A stretch of DNA of 64,000 nucleotides from Lutibaculum baratangense AMV1 (GCF_000496075.1 NZ_AWXZ01000015.1:1-64000), one strand, 5' to 3'. Counted from the first letter of the stretch, positions 10,443 through 18,716 are shown. Numbers and translations are program-made. Notes: generated from the sequence alone by a model not told the origin.

Positions 10443-13400
10443 CAGTCGGTGTCGCCTCTTTTCATCTCAGTCAATGCACACAGTGCGTTAACCAGCATCA
10501 TCCGCTCGATCATGTCGCACTTCGCCTCGCGGAGGCGGGGGCTACCGAACACCAGCGCCAGCCCCTTGGCGCGGGAGACGGCAACGTTGATGCGGTTGAG
10601 GGAGAACAGGAAGTCCATACCACGGGGCGTGTCCTCGGCTGACGACGCGGTCATCGAGACAAGGCAGACAGGCGCCTCTTGTCCCTGGAACTTGTCCACG
10701 GTGCCGACGCGAATCCCCTCGGGCAGCGCGTCGCGCAGGGCATTCACCTGCGCGTTAAAGGGGGCGACGACAATAATGTCAGACTGGCGCATGGGCCGGG
10801 TGGTGCCGTCCCTCGCCGTCCATTCGCCCATCAGGAGTTCGTGAGCGGCAGCCCGGATGGCCGTGACTTCTTCAGGCGCGATCTGGGCGTTACCCTCGTG
10901 CTGCACCGACACCCAGAACGCACCGGCGGCCGGCAGCGACGTGCCGAGCGCGGCCTGCCGCGCTGTGTCAGGATGGCTGGACAGCCGCCCCTCGTAGACC
11001 TGTTCCGAAATGAACCGGCACACCTCGGGATGCATCCGCCGCGAGACGGGGAGGAAGATGCCCCCGTCCGATGGAACTGTTGCATGATTCCCCAGCATCC
11101 ACTCGAGGCAGGAGAGGTTTGCCGGTTCGGGATGGGCCCCTTGAACGACCTGCGGCAACTGCCGCGGATCGCCCACCAGCACTATGTTGCGAGCCGCCCG
11201 GCCCATGGCGGTCATGTTGGGCAGGCCAACCTGTCCTGCCTCGTCCACGAACAGCCAGTCGAAAGCCTGCACGTTCTCCTCGCGGGCGAAGAAGAAGGCA
11301 GTGCCTCCGACGACGTCTCCTCCTTCAGCCGCCTCGGTGTTGTTGGTAGTCCGCCGGACGGGGCAATCGTCTGGATACTCGTCATTGCCCCCGGACACCT
11401 TGTGGACCACGTCCAGCGCGAATGGATCCTCCGAGTCCTCGAGCGCGCTCAGGCAGCACATCAGCACGTTGCGGATGGCTTCGTGACTGTTGGAGGTCAC
11501 TCCGACCCGAGCCCCCCGGCGCACGAGGGCGAGAATTGCGCGGGCCGTGATATAGGTCTTGCCGGTCCCGGGAGGCCCCTGGATCGGCAGGACCGTCTTA
11601 TCCATGGCTGCCACCGCCGCGATCGTCCCGTGGACCGGATCCTGTCCGTTCAGGAGGTCGGGCTGCCGCCCAGTGCTCAGACGGGGAGGACGCCGCGACA
11701 GGAGGTCGTCGACGGCCGCGTACCGGCGCCCTCCGCACTGGTCGTTGATCACCTCTCGCAAAGCACCAGCGATCACGTCGGTGTTCAGTGGCCAGTCAGG
11801 ATGCAAAGTCAGGCGGTCTGCCAGGAGGTCGCGCTTCGCCGATCCGACCTTGATGGTGATCTCGCGAGCGCTCCGGTCCAGCGACTCGATGTTGACAGTC
11901 GCAGGCGCTCCGTCCGGCACTGGCACGGTCGCGCTCTTGCCGCCCCGCAGCTTGGTCTCCTGCGGCGGGAAGCAGTAGCTGCGAATGAAGGAGCGTTTGA
12001 CGGGTTCGACCGGGCCAGTGGCCTCGAGACCGGCGAGCGCGTCGAGGTCGTCGATCAGATCGTCCTCGTCCTTTCCAGCGCTGTCGAAGACCGCCCACTG
12101 CGCCGGCTTCGCCTCGCGCTTGTGGAACAAGCCGAGGTTGAACAGCATCTCCTGCCTGTCTTGCGGCAGTCCTGACGCAGCCAGGGCCGAACGCAGCGCC
12201 TGCGTGTCGGCATCCTCCTCGGCCTCCTTGTCGCCAGCGTCCGAGCCGGGTAGCGGCCACGGCGCAGGGGGACGGATGCCGACCAGCCAGTTCCTCAGTT
12301 GCTCCGTCGAGGTGCAGTCGACGCGGTTGTAGGCCTCGATTTCGTCGAGGATCTGCTGATCGCCTGTCTCGCGCCAGCGCTCGTAGGCTACGACCGAGCC
12401 GCCAGCGGTCTGCACCTCGCCCGCGCGCTCTAGGCCGTAGAAGGCCTCCATCGACTTGATCGAGTAGTTTTCCTCCGAACCGATCAGCCCGCCGCGCACG
12501 ACGGCGAACAGGTCGACGAACCGGCGCTCGCGCAGGAGGCGATCGAGGAACGCCTCGCCGATCCCGTACTTCGTGGTCAGCCGGCGGAGCGAGGTGATCT
12601 CGTACGCGGCGTAGTGGTAGATCCGCGCCTCCGGATACTCCGTGAGATGCGCCCGGAAGAACTCCAGAAGCTCAGTCAGCGCACGCGCCTCGGCCGCGTG
12701 GTCATGAGCCCAGAACGAGCGGAAATTGCCGTCGAACCAGACGCCGTGAAGGTACTCGAGCCCGCCTTCGTAGTGCGGATCGCCTTCGATGTCGTAGAAC
12801 AGGTCCCCGGGCTTCGGCTCAGGCAGCAGGTCGAAGCCCTTGCCCGGCTCAGCGGCGCGCAGTTCGAACGACGGGCTGCCCGTCTTTCGGGCGTGTTGCA
12901 GGCGAGCCTGTGTCGCGAGCCGAGAGCGCGTGGTTTCTGCCATGCCTCGGATCGGATGATCTAGATTCGCCAGGGCCTCCATCGTCTGGATACCCGCTGC
13001 TTCAAGCTTCTTGACTTGGCTGCGGCTGATGTTGGCAACGCCGAAGAGACTGTCCTCCGCCTTCCACACGCCGCCGCAGTGCTCGCCCCAACGGCACAAG
13101 CCGCAATCGGCGACGGGGATGGGCCGGGTGGGCGGCGGATCGGCCACAAAAGCCTCCAGCCGTGCCCGAGCCCCACGCGCGTAGTGCGCGTAATCGGCGA
13201 TCCGCAGTGTGGCCCGCTCGCCTGTTCCGAGCTCGACGTGGGCAAATTCCGGCATCAGGCCCTGCATCTCAGCGAGCAGATCCGAATAGAGCACCAGTTG
13301 CAGAACGTGCTTCGGGTGCGGGCGTCGCTTCAGCTTTGTGTCGGCCACCTCGTAGCTGAATGATCCCAGGGCCGACGGACGCTCGACACGCTCGAGAAAA

Positions 13401-13735
13401 TCCGACCAGCCGCCCCAGTTGCCGGACAGGAACGCTCCCTGAAACACCACCTCGACACCTTCAGCGAGTGCAGCGCGTGTGGCTTCGGCGTCTCGGGCAA
13501 GATCGCCATGCGGGATTTCGACAACGTCCTTCCGAGCTGCCTTAAGACTTGCAAGATGCGCCGCTTCGTGTGCATCGCCCATCCTCTGCAGGAGCTCGGC
13601 ATCCTCGCTGTCTTCGGCAGGTTCGGGGGCCTCGCCCCTCAGACGCAGAAGCTCCAGCTGAATCGCGTGGGCGCAGCCCATGAACCGCATGAGGTCGGTG
13701 GCTGAGAAGAGGATGTTGTCACCGAACTCCCGCAT
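10442..13735 (-). CDS. TM0106-type RecB-like nuclease / RNase H-like exonuclease / UPF1-like helicase
   Basis: About 1097 aa with three enzymatic parts. Residues 1-225 form a PD-(D/E)xK RecB/Cas4-like nuclease with D112, the EVADTK motif at 129-134 and a QLxxY motif. Cysteines 21, 211, 214 and 220 are arranged as for a Cas4/AddB-type Fe-S cluster. A helix-hairpin-helix-like stretch lies near 236-260. Residues 310-480 form an RNase H-like (YprB) exonuclease with DIE at 315-317 and a late Asp at 473. The C-terminal half is an SF1B DNA2/UPF1-like helicase, with GPPGTGKT near 720, DEAGQ near 830 and a VDKFQGQE motif. I chose ATG 13735 over TTG 13747 because it follows a GGGGGA motif. The 3' end overlaps the next gene by 1 nt. 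It probably degrades foreign DNA or RNA. Confidence 0.87.
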   Translation of the reverse strand: MREFGDNILFSATDLMRFMGCAHAIQLELLRLRGEAPEPAEDSEDAELLQRMGDAHEAAHLASLKAARKDVVEIPHGDLARDAEATRAALAEGVEVVFQGAFLSGNWGGWSDFLERVERPSALGSFSYEVADTKLKRRPHPKHVLQLVLYSDLLAEMQGLMPEFAHVELGTGERATLRIADYAHYARGARARLEAFVADPPPTRPIPVADCGLCRWGEHCGGVWKAEDSLFGVANISRSQVKKLEAAGIQTMEALANLDHPIRGMAETTRSRLATQARLQHARKTGSPSFELRAAEPGKGFDLLPEPKPGDLFYDIEGDPHYEGGLEYLHGVWFDGNFRSFWAHDHAAEARALTELLEFFRAHLTEYPEARIYHYAAYEITSLRRLTTKYGIGEAFLDRLLRERRFVDLFAVVRGGLIGSEENYSIKSMEAFYGLERAGEVQTAGGSVVAYERWRETGDQQILDEIEAYNRVDCTSTEQLRNWLVGIRPPAPWPLPGSDAGDKEAEEDADTQALRSALAASGLPQDRQEMLFNLGLFHKREAKPAQWAVFDSAGKDEDDLIDDLDALAGLEATGPVEPVKRSFIRSYCFPPQETKLRGGKSATVPVPDGAPATVNIESLDRSAREITIKVGSAKRDLLADRLTLHPDWPLNTDVIAGALREVINDQCGGRRYAAVDDLLSRRPPRLSTGRQPDLLNGQDPVHGTIAAVAAMDKTVLPIQGPPGTGKTYITARAILALVRRGARVGVTSNSHEAIRNVLMCCLSALEDSEDPFALDVVHKVSGGNDEYPDDCPVRRTTNNTEAAEGGDVVGGTAFFFAREENVQAFDWLFVDEAGQVGLPNMTAMGRAARNIVLVGDPRQLPQVVQGAHPEPANLSCLEWMLGNHATVPSDGGIFLPVSRRMHPEVCRFISEQVYEGRLSSHPDTARQAALGTSLPAAGAFWVSVQHEGNAQIAPEEVTAIRAAAHELLMGEWTARDGTTRPMRQSDIIVVAPFNAQVNALRDALPEGIRVGTVDKFQGQEAPVCLVSMTASSAEDTPRGMDFLFSLNRINVAVSRAKGLALVFGSPRLREAKCDMIERMMLVNALCALTEMKRGDTD

Positions 13736-13877
13736 GGTCCCCCGCAAGCATCAACAGATGCAACTTGAACAGATTCGCTCGATCTGCGGCTACTCGAGAG
13801 CGCCTCATGCGGCAATAATCGCAGATCTATTGCTATAGCATTGACGCTTCGCAAGACGCTCTCGTCAGCCCACGCTC

Positions 13878-14138
13878 TTAGCTACGCACGATCCGCAGAC
13901 TCTGCGGCGAGATCAGCGAGGCGCGCTTCCCCTTTGCAACCATCCAGAGAGAGAAGCCTCGGTCGATCAAAGTTGCCGCCTCGTCCAGCGACTTCACGTA
14001 GATTGCGTGTTCGGCATGGTGCCTTTGGCGGCCCTTCGCAGGATCAGCCATCCTGTAACCCCTGCCCGTGAATTCCGGCTCCTCCTCCAGACCTTCACGC
14101 GGCGACACTCGTTCGATCCTGATCACTCGTCCACTCAC
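13878..14138 (-). CDS. 86-aa protein leading the putative defence operon
   Basis: I do not recognise the family. I chose GTG 14138 because an AAGGAGG Shine-Dalgarno sequence lies 7 nt upstream; the longer frame from 14261 has no comparable signal and a Cys/Arg-rich shadow-like N-terminus. The protein is small, basic and soluble, with no membrane segment, and has a probable folded core around AIYVKSLDEAATLIDRGFSL. It is the first gene after the divergent regulator, 142 nt before the nuclease-helicase on the same strand. It could be an adaptor or specificity subunit; the sequence alone does not tell. Confidence 0.6.
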   Translation of the reverse strand: MSGRVIRIERVSPREGLEEEPEFTGRGYRMADPAKGRQRHHAEHAIYVKSLDEAATLIDRGFSLWMVAKGKRASLISPQSLRIVRS

Positions 14139-14192
14139 GGCTCTTCCTCCTTCCGTCTTGTGCGCGTCCCAGTGTCGCCAGTCCCTACTGCA

Positions 14193-14215
14193 TCTCGAGC
14201 AGAAGCGGCTCGAGA
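14193..14215. promoter_or_regulatory. Inverted repeat, candidate operator of the WYL regulator
   Basis: The 7-bp inverted repeat tctcgag / ctcgaga with a 9-bp spacer lies in the 137-bp region between the divergent WYL gene (start 14276) and the 86-aa gene (start 14138). WYL regulators of the BrxR/CapW type bind such dyads to repress adjacent defence operons. No convincing -10/-35 pair could be assigned, so this is positional inference. Confidence 0.4.
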
Positions 14216-14275
14216 GGGAGCAGCAACCTTCATAGCCTGCCGGGATGACAGAATCTGACATGCTGCAAGGCGGGA

Positions 14276-15250
14276 ATGTCCTTTTCCAAGGCTCAGGATC
14301 TTGTCCGCCTGGCCCAGCTGGCGGCCGCGAGGCGCTACGGCATCAGCCTGGAAGAGATCTGCGACGAGTTTGATGTGTCCCATCGAACGGCGCAGCGGAT
14401 GACCAATGCGCTGGAGGACACCTTCGCCGCTGTTGCCGTGGAGGAAGGTGATGACCGCAAGCGCCGCTGGCGACTGGTCGATGCTCGACTGGACCGGCTG
14501 CAACTGCGGCATGACACAGCCGTGGAGGCGCTGGAGATCGCCACTCGGGGCGCAACCGCCGACGGGCGCCTGCGTCACGTCCGGGCCTTGACCGATATAC
14601 GAGACAGCATGCTTGCGCGGCTGCCGGAGCGAACCCGTGTGGAGGCAGATGCCGAAGCGGTCCTTTCCGCAATGTATCAGGTCACCCGGCCAGGCCCCCG
14701 GGTCGATGTCGTGCCGGATATCCTCGACGCGATTATCGAGGCGCTGCGCGGTCCCTTCCGTCTGCGCGTTCGCTACAGCCGGAATGAAGCCCAGCGCGTC
14801 CTCGAGCCACACGGCGTGCTGCTCGGCCACCGGACCTACCTGGCTGCCCGCGGTCCCGCCAAGGCCGCGGACATACGGAACTTCCGCATTGATCTGATCC
14901 GGGAGGCGGAAGTCCTGGACGAGAGCTTCGCCATCGAGGACGGCTTCGCAACCGCAGACTACGCCGCGCAGTCCTTCGGCGTCTGGCAGGACCCCGAGCA
15001 ATATGGCGAGGTCGTGTGGCGGTTCGTCCCCGAGGCCGTAGAACGTGCCGCCGGGTTCCGTTTCCACCCACGGCAGGTGCTGGAGCCGCAGGATGACGGC
15101 AGCCTGATTGTCCGGTTTCATGCCGCGGGCTGGCTGGAGATGGCCTGGCACCTCTACCAGTGGGGGGACAAGGTCGAAGTGCTGCGCCCCGAAGCACTCC
15201 GGCAGATGGTCGAGGGCTACCGCCGGTCAGATTTCGACGCTATGCCGTGA
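14276..15250 (+). CDS. WYL-domain transcriptional regulator
   Basis: This 324-aa protein has an N-terminal winged helix-turn-helix (about residues 11-50, with the recognition-helix-like segment DVSHRTAQRMTNAL). A WYL domain follows at about 160-215, then a WCX-type C-terminal part. WYL domains sense nucleic-acid or nucleotide ligands, and BrxR and CapW of this class repress BREX and CBASS operons. The gene is divergent from the nuclease/ATPase operon, and an inverted repeat sits between them. An AAGGCGGG-like ribosome site precedes ATG 14276. It most likely represses the operon until phage infection or DNA damage; this role is inferred from family and position. Confidence 0.85.
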   Translation: MSFSKAQDLVRLAQLAAARRYGISLEEICDEFDVSHRTAQRMTNALEDTFAAVAVEEGDDRKRRWRLVDARLDRLQLRHDTAVEALEIATRGATADGRLRHVRALTDIRDSMLARLPERTRVEADAEAVLSAMYQVTRPGPRVDVVPDILDAIIEALRGPFRLRVRYSRNEAQRVLEPHGVLLGHRTYLAARGPAKAADIRNFRIDLIREAEVLDESFAIEDGFATADYAAQSFGVWQDPEQYGEVVWRFVPEAVERAAGFRFHPRQVLEPQDDGSLIVRFHAAGWLEMAWHLYQWGDKVEVLRPEALRQMVEGYRRSDFDAMP

Positions 15251-15333
15251 CTTGCGTCATATACTGAACAACCCGCGCGCCAAACAGCCTAGATTTTCGC
15301 AGGGGTGGAGATAATGCCTATCATCCGAACATC

Positions 15334-15342
15334 TTATCCACA
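15334..15342 (+). other. Perfect DnaA box next to an AT-rich block
   Basis: TTATCCACA is the strict DnaA consensus. A weaker box-like sequence (ttatcctac) lies about 50 bp downstream inside an AT-rich stretch (15352-15420). Together they look like a minimal unwinding region or the remnant of a plasmid or ICE origin, but there are too few boxes and no replication gene nearby. A single perfect 9-mer can occur by chance. Confidence 0.3.
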
Positions 15343-15984
15343 GTTCATGCCTTTATAATAATTATTTCTTGCATAAAAATCCATCATTATCCTACTTTTT
15401 GCTCTCAAATCTCTTTTGTAAGCGCTTCATGAATGTTTACAGTCTTGTCCGCCCCGCCGGGCCGCTTGCTCCTCTGCCCCCCTCCGCTTCGCCGCCTCGC
15501 GAACTGGCGGTTCCGTCGGTCGCGAAGCATCATCGACCAGTTGGAGGGGCTGCGGCCGCCTCCTCTGATCCTGCTGCTTCAATGCACTCTTCGGTGACAT
15601 CAGACGACCCCGACACGCCCTTTGGGAAACGCCCTCGAATGGGGCTCCCGTCTGACTGAGCGGGGGGAGGTTCGGCCTGAAGCTCCTCCTCACCATTGGC
15701 TCCTCGGCCCGTCGGAGCCGCGCCTTCCTTTCGTCTCTCGGAGCCATTGCGAACGGACGAGCTTGCTGACATCTCGACCACGCAAGGAGCAGCGGGCGCA
15801 TTGACCTCCTAATAGAACACAGACAGACGTGCTTGATGCAGGCCCCGCCGTTCGGGATCCGCAGGATCAGCAGGCCTTTTGCGCAACCGGAACGCGCTCT
15901 TTGGAGTAACGAAATGTGTTCAGCACCTCAGACAGGCTCCGTTGTCCAATTGCGCGCGGCTACCTTGTCGAGCGACTTGAACTT

Positions 15985-16020
15985 CTGACCCCCTCGACGA
16001 CCTCTGGAACTGACCCCCGG
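15985..16020. repeat. IS21-type end repeats
   Basis: Two short related motifs, ctgaccccctcgacga (15985-16000) and ctggaactgacccccgg (16004-16020), lie directly after the stop codon of the istB remnant. IS21 elements typically carry several such transposase-binding repeats at their ends. This marks one end of the IS remnant; the rest (istA and the other end) is missing. Confidence 0.5.
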
Positions 16021-16027
16021 CATGGTT

Positions 16028-16306
16028 TCAGTTTCCAATGGCCTTGTCGTCCATCGTGCCGGCCTTCTGCAGCAGGCCGGAACGGCGCTTCTCCCTCAGA
16101 CGGTAGCTGTCGCCCCTGATGGTGATGACGTGACTGTGGTGGAGCAGGCGGTCGAGGATGGCGGTCGCCACCACGGCATCGCCGAACACCGTGCCCCATT
16201 CGCCCACCGACCGGTTCGAGGTCAGCAGGACCGATCCGCGCTCGTAACGCCGGCTGACCATCTGGAAGAACAGGTGTGCGGCATTGGGCTCGAAGGGCAG
16301 GTATCC
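16028..16306 (-). pseudogene. istB: IS21-family IstB C-terminal fragment
   Basis: The minus-strand reading shows the conserved tail of the IS21 helper ATPase IstB: GYLPFEPNAAHLFFQ, then the segment starting SRRYERGS, SNRSVGEWG, and the closing part DSYRLREKRRSGLL. Intact IstB is about 250 residues; only about 90 C-terminal ones remain. The reading breaks abruptly near 16306, where the interrupted integrase gene begins in another frame. This is an IS scar left by insertion and deletion, not a functional gene. Confidence 0.82.
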
Positions 16307-17352
16307 GTGAACACCTCGCGCGCGGGCGCATGGCGCGGCTTCGCAGGACGCGCCCTCTTCGGCGTGATGATGCGAGCGCCGGAGAGCAGGTACGGAACGT
16401 GAGCGGAATGACAGCCGGCGCGAATGATGGTTTTCACTTTGCCGACGTAGTTGTTTTCGAGCGTCGACTTCCCGAGCGTCTTCTTCCGGGCTCCCTTGGG
16501 CGCGTTCCGGTTCTCGTCGATATAGTCGCAGACGCGGTTCACGTCGTAGTCGGGCTGTTTCGAGATGTTCGCCGGCAGCCAGCTCACCTCGTTCATGAAG
16601 TGCTGCAGGTCGTCGAGCGTGTAGGCATCGACCGGCTTGTCACCGCAGATCTGGATGAAGACGACCTTGCGGTGCTTCAGGTACTTGAGCTCGTCGTAGT
16701 CCTCGCCGTGCGCATCCTCCAGCTTTTTGATGTACTTGTCGGCCGCCGCGCTGAAGAGCGGCCCCTTGAAGCTCGGCTCGGCCTGCTTGCGCAGCAGATC
16801 CGCGAGGAGCTCCGTCTGACTGGCGAGTTGCTCCGCGACTTTTGCCGATTGTGTCTTCGGCTCTCCCGTGTCGGGCTGCGGATCGACATAGGCACGGGCC
16901 AGGTCCTCGTCCCGCAGCATGGCGAGCATCGGGGCGGCGTGGTCGATCGCAGTGGAAGCATAGAGGCCGTGGCCGCGGGCTTGGTCGAAGCCGATGGCCG
17001 CGAGCACGTCGAAGGCATGATCGGCGGCGGGGGTCTTCAGGTCGTTCGGAAGCACGCTCTGGTCGAGCGTGTGCAGGCCGCGAAACATCGGGATCAGGGC
17101 TTCGATCCTGCTGGTGAAGAGGTCGCGGCGCTCTTCGTGATCGAGATGGGAAATGTCGTTCATCGTGGTCCTCGCAAACAGCGTCTGAGCGGCGCCGGCG
17201 AGGACGGTCGAGAGAATCCGTGCCTGCCGGGCGGGCATGACACCGATTGAAACCCGAAGGGACGAAAACGACGAGGACGGATCCAGTCTTCTCGGCACGC
17301 GGATCTGGAAGACCCAGCTGTCGCCGTGGCGCGTCAGGTAGCGGCTCCGCAT
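16307..17352 (-). pseudogene. Truncated tyrosine recombinase (island integrase)
   Basis: The N-terminus ([20 protein letters not shown]) and the core-binding region match phage-type integrases found beside tRNA genes. The frame runs into the istB remnant near 16306, so the catalytic domain with the R...HxxR...Y residues is missing. ATG 17352 has AAGGGA 9 nt upstream; ATG 17361 and TTG 17373 are alternatives. The gene starts only about 70 bp from the 3' end of tRNA-Ser, the expected position for an integrase using that tRNA. The deletion was probably caused by the IS21 element. Confidence 0.8.
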
Positions 17353-17353
17353 C

Positions 17354-17373
17354 TTGTACATTCCCTTGTACAA
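17354..17373. repeat. Short TTGTACA repeats at the integrase start
   Basis: TTGTACA at 17354-17360 and the palindrome TTGTACAA at 17366-17373 are 12 bp apart, just upstream of and over the possible integrase start codons. They could be a repressor or recombination-directionality site, but part of the repetition is explained by coding sequence. Confidence 0.25.
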
Positions 17374-17423
17374 TGCGGGCGCGTCGGCGCTCTAAGTCCT
17401 TGGGATTTAAGGGAGGAAGAATC

Positions 17424-17440
17424 TGGCGGAGGGAGAGGGA
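17424..17440. repeat. Right attachment site inside the tRNA-Ser 3' end
   Basis: This is the second copy of the 17-bp direct repeat. It covers the CCA end, the 3' strand of the acceptor stem and the start of the T arm of tRNA-Ser, a usual crossover position for tyrosine recombinases of islands and prophages. Because the segment is duplicated, the tRNA stays intact after insertion. Confidence 0.68.
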
Positions 17441-17513
17441 TTCGAACCCTCGATACGGTTTCCCGTATACACGCGTTCCAGGCGTGCGCCTTCAACCACT
17501 CGGCCACCCCTCC
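17424..17513 (-). tRNA. tRNA-Ser (anticodon GGA)
   Basis: Reading the minus strand gives a 90-nt serine tRNA ending in an encoded CCA. The acceptor stem GGAGGGG pairs with TCCCTCC, the anticodon loop carries GGA in CACGCCTGGAACGCGTG, a long variable arm forms GTATACGGGAAACCGTAT, and the T loop GTTCGAATC is intact. The 3' end is the insertion target of the island, and the duplicated 17 bp keep the tRNA whole. Confidence 0.96.
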
Positions 17514-17632
17514 GCATAGGGTGCGGGGTATATGCGCGTCGCGCGGCCAACGCAAGGCGGTCTTGAGCGCTTTGCGGGCACTCGCTATCAGGGTGGACGT
17601 CGCCCGCTGCCGCTTTCAGGTGTTCCCGACCG

Positions 17633-17956
17633 ATGCTCCGTTTCCTCGCCCGCCTGATCGGCCTCTTCCTCCTCGCCGGCGCGACGATCGCCGTGATCGT
17701 CGACGGGGCGACCTCGATCGGGGCCTCGAGGATCGCCATCGTGCCGTTCGGCGCGCTGTGGATCGGCGTCGCGCCGCAGTCGCTCGAGGCGATACGCCTC
17801 TTCCTCGTCAACGATCTCGCCGCCTGGCTGTGGGATCCCGTGTTCACCGGCTTCCTGAAGCTGCCGGCCTTCGCGGTGCTCGGCCTGTTCGGCTGGCTCT
17901 TCCTCGCCCTGGGCCGGCGCCGCCACGATCCCTACGAGGCCGACGAGGAGCGGTGA
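17633..17956 (+). CDS. Small conserved inner-membrane protein
   Basis: This 107-aa protein has a hydrophobic N-terminal helix (about residues 5-23), a probable second short hydrophobic stretch around 38-50 and a strong helix near 80-93. It ends in a charged cytoplasmic-type tail ([14 protein letters not shown]). I recall similar unnamed rhizobial proteins of this length but no function. It lies 54 bp upstream of msrA on the same strand, perhaps co-transcribed. The ribosome site is weak (CAGGTG, 12 nt before ATG). Coding use is typical of the core genome. Confidence 0.7.
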   Translation: MLRFLARLIGLFLLAGATIAVIVDGATSIGASRIAIVPFGALWIGVAPQSLEAIRLFLVNDLAAWLWDPVFTGFLKLPAFAVLGLFGWLFLALGRRRHDPYEADEER

Positions 17957-18010
17957 CGGCCGGCCTCCCGCTCCCCATATTGGGGCGAGAGACGACAGGA
18001 GACCGATCCG

Positions 18011-18667
18011 ATGTTCTTCAAACGCAAGCCGATGTCGCTGCCCGGCGCCGAGGAGGCGCTGCCCGGCCGCCCCGACGAGATCCCGACGGCGGCCCGCCAC
18101 CACGTCAACGGGGAAGCCCTCAAGGGACCGTACCCGGAAGGCCACGAGGTCGCGACCTGCGGCCTCGGCTGCTTCTGGGGCGCCGAGCGCGCCTTCTGGA
18201 CGCTGCCGGGCGTCCACGTGACGGCCGTCGGCTATGCCGGGGGCTCGACGCCGAACCCGACCTATCACGAGGTCTGCACCGGCATGACGGGCCACAACGA
18301 GGTGGTGCGGGTGGTCTTCGACCCCGCCCGTATTTCCTTTCAGGACCTCGTGCGGGTGTTCTTCGAGAGCCACGATCCGACGCAGGGCATGCGGCAGGGC
18401 AACGACGTCGGCACGCAATACCGCTCCGGCATCTACGTCGCCTCCCAGGCCCAGCGGGAGACGGCGGAGCGGGTCCGCGCGGCCTATGGCGAGGCGCTGA
18501 AGGCGCGCGGCCTTCCGCCGATCACGACCGAGATCGTCGAGGCCGGGCCGTTCTACTTCGCCGAGGACTACCACCAGCAGTACCTCGCGAAGAATCCCGG
18601 GGGCTATTGCGGACTCGGCGGAACGGGCGTGTCCTGCCCCGTCGGCACGGGCGTGGCGGCGGAGTAG
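18011..18667 (+). CDS. msrA: Peptide-methionine (S)-S-oxide reductase
   Basis: MsrA reduces the S form of methionine sulfoxide in proteins and free methionine, repairing oxidative damage in the cytoplasm. The catalytic Cys is in the signature [11 protein letters not shown], about residue 55, followed by YAGG and the conserved HDPTQ and GTQYRS motifs. At 218 aa it is of the usual length for the long alphaproteobacterial form. AGGAGA precedes ATG 18011. The C-terminal Cys residues ([11 protein letters not shown]) probably act as resolving cysteines. It is convergent with mepA. Confidence 0.95.
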   Translation: MFFKRKPMSLPGAEEALPGRPDEIPTAARHHVNGEALKGPYPEGHEVATCGLGCFWGAERAFWTLPGVHVTAVGYAGGSTPNPTYHEVCTGMTGHNEVVRVVFDPARISFQDLVRVFFESHDPTQGMRQGNDVGTQYRSGIYVASQAQRETAERVRAAYGEALKARGLPPITTEIVEAGPFYFAEDYHQQYLAKNPGGYCGLGGTGVSCPVGTGVAAE

Positions 18668-18716
18668 GCGTCGCACTGTGACGCGGCGTCGACGGCGGGG
18701 GCGGCGCCGTGCCGCC

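Larger units (their letters stand above)
15251..16027. other. Gene-free AT-rich stretch and IS21-end region of the island
   Basis: No convincing gene lies between the WYL stop and the istB remnant. Overlapping short frames on both strands (for example minus 15530-15781, rich in Ser, Glu and Pro) lack ribosome sites and recognisable domains. An AT-rich block at 15352-15420 stands out in this GC-rich genome and follows a perfect DnaA box. From about 15960 the sequence becomes the end of an IS21-type element. Confidence 0.5.
119..17440. mobile_element. Genomic island inserted in tRNA-Ser(GGA)
   Basis: A 17-bp direct repeat (119-135 and 17424-17440) brackets about 17.3 kb. The right copy is the 3' end of the tRNA-Ser gene and lies next to a truncated tyrosine-recombinase gene, the classic layout of an island integrated at a tRNA 3' end. 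Base composition inside is visibly lower in GC than the flanking core genes. The cargo is a nuclease/helicase/ATPase operon with a WYL regulator. The integrase lacks its catalytic domain and an IS21 remnant abuts it, so I infer the island cannot excise by itself. The left boundary rests only on the 17-bp repeat and is less sure than the right one. Confidence 0.72.

Noticed and set aside
15427-15801. Overlapping short frames (124 and 83 codons, minus strand; 96 codons, plus strand)
   Set aside because: No ribosome sites or domains, low-complexity composition, mutually exclusive frames.
16276-17250. Plus-strand 324-codon frame over the integrase remnant
   Set aside because: Composition typical of antisense translation; the integrase N-terminus on the minus strand explains the region.
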